A stretch of 64,000 nucleotides of DNA. Source: Alteromonas sp. a30 (GTDB taxonomy: Bacteria; Pseudomonadota; Gammaproteobacteria; Enterobacterales; Alteromonadaceae). The stretch spans positions 289,478-353,477 of the forward strand of contig NZ_JABEPE010000003.1 of the NCBI RefSeq assembly GCF_026788005.1. Reading direction: 5' to 3'. Positions 60,190-64,000 of this stretch are shown in pieces. A model generated the notes under the pieces. It worked only from the letters and a program-made list of their open reading frames with translations. It was not told where the DNA came from and did not search any database. Every line of letters starts with the position of its first letter. Within the stretch, counting starts at the first letter, position 1. The translations under genes and the position numbers were made by a program.

Positions 60190-60538
60190 TGATTTCCGTC
60201 ACTTTGTTAAGAACTTCTTTAGCTTCTGGTTCAAACCCTTCTTTTTTCAATACTTCAGCTAGAACCAGCAAATAGTCTTTTTCACTTATATGAAATTCAT
60301 ATCCGTCAGGTTTACCCCAAAAACCATAAACTTCTAAACAACCCTTTGGTATATAATTACCTTCAACTTCACGATCATAATCATCCAAATCATGCTCGTA
60401 GGTAACCCCAAAACCTCCATCTGAATTCCCATATCCATGCCTTTTAACAGCAAACTTACTTAATTCAGGTAACTTGCTCCATAAGCTAATTTCCTCAATG
60501 ACTTTGTCCTTTTCATCTGTACTAAGCATGATTTTCAC
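60185..60538 (-). CDS. Cassette-encoded hypothetical protein
   Basis: 117 residues, soluble and acidic, not recognised. Features: a Gly/Asp/Tyr-rich middle (GYGNSDGGFGVTYEHDLDDYD) and C-terminal helices (LLVLAEVLKKEGFEPEAKEVLNKV). The ORF opens with GTG at 60538 inside the R' end of attC 3; ATG 60529 (nine nt later) is an alternative. Typical of the orphan genes that fill cassette arrays. Confidence 0.65.
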   Translation of the reverse strand: MKIMLSTDEKDKVIEEISLWSKLPELSKFAVKRHGYGNSDGGFGVTYEHDLDDYDREVEGNYIPKGCLEVYGFWGKPDGYEFHISEKDYLLVLAEVLKKEGFEPEAKEVLNKVTEIT

Positions 60539-60662
60539 TTAACGCCCAATTAAGTGGTGAACAACGCACTGACCAAGCCACCGCATTACACCGTAAAACA
60601 CTTTACTCAACGCATAGTAAAACTGCCACGCGTTGAGAATCCACTTGAATTGCTTGTTAGTT
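60538..60662 (-). repeat. attC site 3, VCR-like
   Basis: About 125 nt. On the minus strand it starts CTAACAAGCAATTCAAGTGG and ends CCACTTAATTGGGCGTTAAG; arms CAAGTGG/CCACTTA pair. Inner wording TCAACGCGTGGC and GTCAGTGCGTTGTT recalls the Vibrio cholerae repeat in length and position, a likely sign of exchange with Vibrio. Confidence 0.92.
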
Positions 60663-60685
60663 TGCGTGCCAAAGTGACACAACGA

Positions 60686-60744
60686 TTGCTAATTGCACAT
60701 TTTAAGACCATAATATCCATGTGACATTTTGTCACAACAGGAGA
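60686..60744 (+). promoter_or_regulatory. Promoter, operator and RBS of the DUF1778/GNAT pair
   Basis: -35 TTGCTA (60686-60691), 17-bp spacer, -10 CATAAT (60709-60714). A perfect inverted repeat GTGACA-TTT-TGTCAC (60721-60735) lies at the expected transcription start, with an extra GTGACAC half-site at 60674. AGGAGA (60739-60744) is 7 nt before the ATG. This fits autorepression by the antitoxin. Confidence 0.75.
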
Positions 60745-60751
60745 TAACATT

Positions 60752-61024
60752 ATGGCTACTACTTTGCCTCGCATCACCGCTAGAGTTGATGTCGATACAC
60801 AAGATTTACTCACTAAAGCTGCCGCTATCGCTGGTATGTCTAGTATTAACTCATTTGTTCTAAGCGCTGCAATTGAAAAGGCGAAACAAGTCATCGAACG
60901 TGAGCAAGCCTTAAAACTGAGCCAAGCCGATGCGATGTTGCTGATGGACGCATTAGACCGCCCAACAACACAGAACTCAAAACTAAGAGCGGCCTCTGAA
61001 CGATACGAGAGCAAGTCTCAGTGA
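60752..61024 (+). CDS. DUF1778 ribbon-helix-helix antitoxin
   Basis: 90 residues. N-terminal RHH segment (LPRITARVDVDTQDLLTKAAAIAGMSSINSFVLSAAIEKA), C-terminal toxin-binding tail. It neutralises the acetyltransferase encoded next and represses transcription through the adjacent operator. The stop overlaps the toxin ATG by 4 nt. The pair runs opposite to the other cassette genes, so it cannot use the integron promoter and carries its own. Confidence 0.93.
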   Translation: MATTLPRITARVDVDTQDLLTKAAAIAGMSSINSFVLSAAIEKAKQVIEREQALKLSQADAMLLMDALDRPTTQNSKLRAASERYESKSQ

Positions 61025-61518
61025 TGAATGCGGTACTTTTAGATAAAGTAAAACACGATAGAAACCGATTCAACTGTGGTATCGAAGTTCTCAATAATTA
61101 CTTAAAAGTAATGGCGAGTCAGCAAGCAAAGAAAGACAACACCAGAACGTTTGTTCTGGAAGATGATAACGACAGCTCACATATCATCGGCTTTTACACG
61201 CTAACAATGACACCAATTGACTTAAAGGCATTGCCCGATAAATTACAAAAAAAGCACCAATCATCTACCTCTGGTGGCCTAATTGCCCGTCTTGCTGTCG
61301 ATGACAGATACAAAGGGAAAGGCTTTGGTGAGTGGCTGCTCATCGATGCACTCAGAAAGCTATTAGCTGCTAGTGATAGCGTTGCATTTCCAGTTGTTAT
61401 CGTTGATGCCAAAGACGGTGCAAAATATTTTTATGAACGCTATGGCTTTCAGGCATTTCAAGACGCTGAAAACAAACTCTTCATCACCATCGCGGATGTA
61501 AGAGCAAGCTTAGGCTAG
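61021..61518 (+). CDS. GNAT-family tRNA-acetylating toxin (TacT/AtaT type)
   Basis: 165 residues, a GNAT domain with the acetyl-CoA loop DDRYKGKGFGEWLL (R/Q-x-x-G-x-G) and C-terminal KYFYERYGFQAF, where the conserved Tyr is the usual catalytic residue. Such toxins acetylate aminoacyl-tRNA and block translation. With DUF1778 it forms a stabilisation module, common in chromosomal integrons. ATG 61021 overlaps the antitoxin stop. Confidence 0.93.
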   Translation: MMNAVLLDKVKHDRNRFNCGIEVLNNYLKVMASQQAKKDNTRTFVLEDDNDSSHIIGFYTLTMTPIDLKALPDKLQKKHQSSTSGGLIARLAVDDRYKGKGFGEWLLIDALRKLLAASDSVAFPVVIVDAKDGAKYFYERYGFQAFQDAENKLFITIADVRASLG

Positions 61519-61539
61519 TTAACCGCTAGCCTGTAGCAA

Positions 61540-61634
61540 ACTAACGTCCGGCTCACCGAGCAAATTTTTGTGGCGGCTTTTTTAGAACAAAAAAGGTGAC
61601 GCCCAAATTTGTCCGGTGGAGCCGTTTGTTAGCT
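61540..61634 (-). repeat. attC site 4
   Basis: Minus-strand ends GCTAACAAACGGCTCCACCGG and GTGAGCCGGACGTTAG. Arms of about 19 nt pair closely (CGGCTCACCG-CAAATTT against AAATTTG-CCGGTGGAGCCG). Loop contains AAAAAAG/CTTTTTT. Confidence 0.93.
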
Positions 61635-62330
61635 CTTTTTCCAGAACTTCCATTTGGAACTACCGTTTTCCAACACAGACTTTCTGTTTAGTTTAATACG
61701 ATGGTAAATACCTTTTTTCTGAAGCAATTCGTGTATATGGTTACGACCTTCTGCTCGTTTCTCGGCCACGTAATCTAGCTCATCGGGAGTCAGAATTTGA
61801 ACCGTAACTAGAGTAATTTCTTCTGCTGGGAAATTTATGCTTTTGGGCATATCTGGGCTTTCGACACCAAGAATTACGCCTACCATACCATCTTTATTTT
61901 GAAACTCTTCAAGGCCGCAATCTTCTGCGTATAGCTCCATAGTAACGACACCATGAGATGCAACAAAATCCGCTATTTGGCCATTATGGGCTGCTTGTTG
62001 AGATATTGCGTAAACTAGCTTAAACAGCCAAGTGTTAGATATGTCAGCTTCAAGTTTCTCAGCCGTTTCCGCAATGACCTCTAACCTGAAACCATTATTA
62101 GGCTCAGCCATATCTTCGAAGGGATCAGACAGCCCATTGCTAGCAACCTTTATACTATTATTAGTTCGAATGATGCTAAATGCCTGACGAAGAGAAGGCC
62201 ACTGAGGCCCCCCCATAAACGCTGGATTGATTATGTGCCCGATAACATCAGGGTCAACATTGCCTAATGAGCTAAACAAAGTGTCACGAGCTTCATTAGT
62301 TTGATCATAAATTTCAGTGCTCATAGTCAT
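61629..62330 (-). CDS. Suppressor-of-fused-like (SUFU) domain protein, tentative
   Basis: 233 residues, cytoplasmic. The middle (GGPQWPSLRQAFSIIR; NNGFRLEVIAE; SWLFK-like TWLFKLVYAISQQAAHNGQ; VVTMELY; GMVGVILGV) resembles bacterial proteins annotated as suppressor-of-fused domain, from memory and unverified. In bacteria SUFU domains are often immunity proteins for polymorphic toxins. No toxin is in the window. Start: ATG 62324 has AAGG 6 nt before it and may be truer than ATG 62330. The stop overlaps attC 4. Confidence 0.55.
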   Translation of the reverse strand: MTMSTEIYDQTNEARDTLFSSLGNVDPDVIGHIINPAFMGGPQWPSLRQAFSIIRTNNSIKVASNGLSDPFEDMAEPNNGFRLEVIAETAEKLEADISNTWLFKLVYAISQQAAHNGQIADFVASHGVVTMELYAEDCGLEEFQNKDGMVGVILGVESPDMPKSINFPAEEITLVTVQILTPDELDYVAEKRAEGRNHIHELLQKKGIYHRIKLNRKSVLENGSSKWKFWKKS

Positions 62331-62341
62331 CCTTTTTTTGA

Positions 62342-62457
62342 GCTAACGCCTTGCTCAGTTGCGTTTTGGTTGTAGTGGATATTTGTGCAACAATGGCCGC
62401 AGGCCATGCACAAATAGGAGCGAAGACCAAGACGTCGACTGGAGCTGTTTGTTAAGT
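62342..62457 (-). repeat. attC site 5
   Basis: Minus-strand ends CTTAACAAACAGCTCCAGTCG and CTGAGCAAGGCGTTAGC. Arms GCTCCAGT/ACTGAGC and CTTGG/CCAAAA pair; loop hairpin ATGGCCTGCGGCCAT. About 116 nt. Confidence 0.9.
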
Positions 62458-62955
62458 GTTTGCAGCCACATACCGTTGTACCGTTTTATTATCAATAGAT
62501 AACTCTGACACAAGCACACCACCATTTGAAATAATAGCGTTTGCAGAAGCAATATTCTCTTTGTAGCAGTGTATATGAACCGAATTTACACCCATAGCAT
62601 TTAATTTCTTGATCGATAAATTCATGAGCTTACTCCCCAATCCCTTACCACGATAAGAAGGTCGAATACCTAAACCAATGTGTCCCCCGCAATGCTCTAT
62701 TTCTGGACTAAGGTAATGTCGTACATTAGTTACACCTATAAGCTCCCCCGATTCTACTAGCCATAAAGTTGTGCTCGGAACGTATCCTGGGGGAATATTT
62801 ACCCCATTCGCAAAATTGTCTATTTTTTCCAACAATGCATCAAAGTCTGAACAATCAAAATCCATTGGAAACGGATAACGCTCCTCCGCACCTAGCTCCT
62901 CAATATATTCAATGTAACTATTTTTATAGTCAATTGAAGGAAGTATTAAATCCAT
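62452..62955 (-). CDS. GNAT-family N-acetyltransferase
   Basis: 167 residues. Acetyl-CoA loop IRPSYRGKGLGSKLMNLSIKKL and the preceding VTNVRHYLSPEIEHCGGHIGLGI are of the COG3981 kind. Substrate unknown; GNATs of this type in cassettes sometimes confer drug resistance. Start ATG 62955; upstream lies attC 6, and the 3' end overlaps attC 5. Confidence 0.87.
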   Translation of the reverse strand: MDLILPSIDYKNSYIEYIEELGAEERYPFPMDFDCSDFDALLEKIDNFANGVNIPPGYVPSTTLWLVESGELIGVTNVRHYLSPEIEHCGGHIGLGIRPSYRGKGLGSKLMNLSIKKLNAMGVNSVHIHCYKENIASANAIISNGGVLVSELSIDNKTVQRYVAANT

Positions 62956-62975
62956 TTGGTCTCCGTGCTCTTGAC

Positions 62976-63037
62976 ACTTAACGCCTCACGTAATAGGCGC
63001 TAGCTTGCGAGCGTCCTAATTGACGCGTTTGTTAGCT
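62976..63037 (-). repeat. attC site 6
   Basis: Minus-strand ends AGCTAACAAACGCGTCAATTAGG and CCTATTACGTGAGGCGTTAAG. Arms pair with a few mismatches around CGCTCGCAAGCTAGCG. About 62 nt, between two cassette genes. Confidence 0.9.
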
Positions 63038-63039
63038 GC

Positions 63040-63447
63040 CTATGGCTGTGTGTCATAGCTCAACACCCCTTCTGGTATTTTTAACCATTCTTGCTTTTCA
63101 CAAACCCAAACGTGAATGGTTGGGTTGATATCACTTGTATCTGAAAGCGTGGATGGCTTCAACATTAGGTGTTGAGGGTTATTTGGATTGTAATGGTATA
63201 TGTGGTTAGCGCACACCGGGCAGAACTTAGCTGAGCTTGTATTGCCACTAGCAGCAACCCTACTCCACTCATTCATTTCACCACTTATGTCAATGGCGTC
63301 TGAATCTATCATTGCCGTAATGCTAAAGGCGCTCGTCGAGAGCTTTTGACATTGCTTGCAGTGACACGCAGCTACAGCAATCGGAGGTTTAGAGAGCTTG
63401 TAGGTGACTTGTCCGCATTGGCATGAGCCAGTAATTGGGTATTTCAT
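63040..63447 (-). CDS. GFA (CENP-V) family zinc protein
   Basis: 135 residues with the GFA zinc ligands: CQCG (residues 9-11), CHCKQC (29-34) and CPVC (about 75-78). The family includes glutathione-dependent formaldehyde-activating enzyme, but most members have unknown function. Cassette gene; the stop is 3 nt from attC 6. The upstream side (63448-63584) shows GGGTTAGCT at 63519, a possible half of a further attC. Confidence 0.9.
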   Translation of the reverse strand: MKYPITGSCQCGQVTYKLSKPPIAVAACHCKQCQKLSTSAFSITAMIDSDAIDISGEMNEWSRVAASGNTSSAKFCPVCANHIYHYNPNNPQHLMLKPSTLSDTSDINPTIHVWVCEKQEWLKIPEGVLSYDTQP

Positions 63448-63584
63448 TCGTAATAAACCTCTATCTCATGTACAGCTAGACACAATGACTCCCTATGAAA
63501 TGCTAGTCTCCGCATTTTCGTGGGTTAGCTAAAAGCCAGTGCCATAATTAGTTTGTTCAATACTAAATCAATTTGGAGGCTAGC

Positions 63585-64000
63585 ATGAACAAACATAGCA
63601 TGATTTTTATCGGACTGGATACGCACAAAGAATTTCATGAGGTCGCGTATTGTGAAGAGCATCGCGGAGCAACGCCTGTGCACTATGGGCGAATTCCATC
63701 ATCTAAGCTCAGTGTTAAAAAGCTGCTTCGTCAATTTGAGTCCAAATATCCTAACGCCACACTTCACTTTGTTTATGAAGCTGGGCCTTGCGGATATTAT
63801 TCGTATCATCCCTGATACTCACCTTCGGCCAGCTAAAGCTGTTCAAATTGGCTCCCGGCCAATTTGTGGATTTATCGCCTGATCACCAGCCTTGGTCACT
63901 GTTGTTATGTGGTTGCCCCCTCTCTTATCCCTAAAAAGCCCGGCGAACATATTAAAACCGACCGTCGAGATGCGTTGAAGCTGGTGAAGTTATTAAAGTC
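63585..64000 (+). pseudogene. IS110-family transposase, 5' part, interrupted
   Basis: The frame from ATG 63585 (GGAGG 5 nt before) opens MNKHSMIFIGLDTHKEFHEVAY with the first catalytic Asp of the RuvC-like DEDD domain, then Glu in YEAGPCGY. After GPCGY a 69-nt segment with TGA and TAA interrupts; the same frame resumes at 63867 with WIYRLIT...KTDRRDALKLVK. Removing the segment would give GPCGYWIYRL, the family's normal sequence. The gene runs off the window edge. Confidence 0.83.
63798..63866 (+). repeat. 69-nt in-frame insertion in the IS110 transposase gene
   Basis: Segment with stops at 63813-63815 (TGA) and 63834-63836 (TAA). Its right part is a perfect hairpin: CAAATTGGC (63844-63852) and GCCAATTTG (63858-63866), loop TCCCG; CAGCT-AA-AGCTG precedes it at 63830-63841. 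Length is a multiple of three, so the frame is kept on both sides. A small palindromic mobile element is the simplest reading. Confidence 0.7.

Larger units (their letters stand above)
58389..63447 (-). mobile_element. Integron gene-cassette array (six attC sites, no integrase in window)
   Basis: Six imperfect palindromes with TAACAA...GCGTTR-type ends separate short genes, most on the minus strand with the attC at their 3' side, the rule for cassettes. The array reads right to left, so attI and intI, if present, lie to the right of the window or have been lost (CALIN). attC lengths vary from about 56 to 125 nt, a mixed-origin array as in chromosomal integrons of marine bacteria. Confidence 0.9.

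Overview
The window is chromosomal DNA of a marine-type gammaproteobacterium. The best guess is the order Alteromonadales. The reasons are an ArcB-type sensor next to gltBD, the second EF-G paralogue typical of Vibrio/Shewanella/Alteromonas relatives, a large TonB-dependent receptor, the DUF3014/DUF1285 pair, and the rph-pyrE / yicC arrangement. Species cannot be named from the sequence alone. No rRNA, tRNA or CRISPR array was recognised.

Positions 1-40475 are core genome. In order: the 5' part of arcB (minus strand, cut by the window edge); gltBD glutamate synthase; a small four-cysteine secreted protein; a secreted metallo-beta-lactamase-fold hydrolase; a solitary EF-G (fusA2 type); a chalcone-isomerase-like/DUF3833 pair; a one-domain voltage-gated cation channel; deaD; cysG; a diguanylate cyclase; an M1 aminopeptidase with a DUF6702 partner; a TonB-dependent receptor; a sterol-desaturase-type membrane hydroxylase; DUF3014 and DUF1285 genes; an exported amidohydrolase; an exported methyltransferase-like protein; an atypical NRAMP transporter; tandem PlsC-type acyltransferases; a YbdG-like MscS channel; the minus-strand group rph, pyrE, tusA and an HCCA isomerase; an S9 peptidase; and yicC.

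Positions 40476-58388 are a genomic island starting right after the yicC stop codon. It has a tyrosine integrase broken by two in-frame stops, higBA, an AEP-primase/SF2-helicase protein of the TOTE type, a stand-alone half HsdS with its own sigma70 promoter, and a tightly coupled operon hsdM-dinD-dinD'-hsdS-hsdR-metalloprotease. These are followed by wreckage: a DUF927-type primase tail, a frameshifted alpA, hipB with a perfect inverted-repeat operator, a degraded hipA, and an IS110 C-terminal remnant. The yicC 3' end is a known target of SXT/R391-mobilizable genomic islands, so this may be a decayed relative. No right-hand attachment site is seen in the window.

Positions 58389-63447 are an integron gene-cassette array on the minus strand, with six recognisable attC sites, one of them VCR-like. 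Cargo: a DUF4365-nuclease/TPR protein (candidate defence gene), a 117-aa unknown, an inverted DUF1778/GNAT toxin-antitoxin pair with its own promoter and operator, a suppressor-of-fused-like protein, a GNAT acetyltransferase and a GFA-family zinc protein. No integron integrase is in the window; the gene orientation would put it to the right. At the right edge is the 5' part of an IS110-family transposase gene interrupted by a 69-nt hairpin-bearing insertion with two stop codons.

Regulation visible in the sequence: strong Rho-independent terminators after fusA, DUF3833, the TonB receptor and the hsd operon; sigma70-like promoters before fusA, the half hsdS and the DUF1778/GNAT pair; and inverted-repeat operators at hipB and at the DUF1778 gene.
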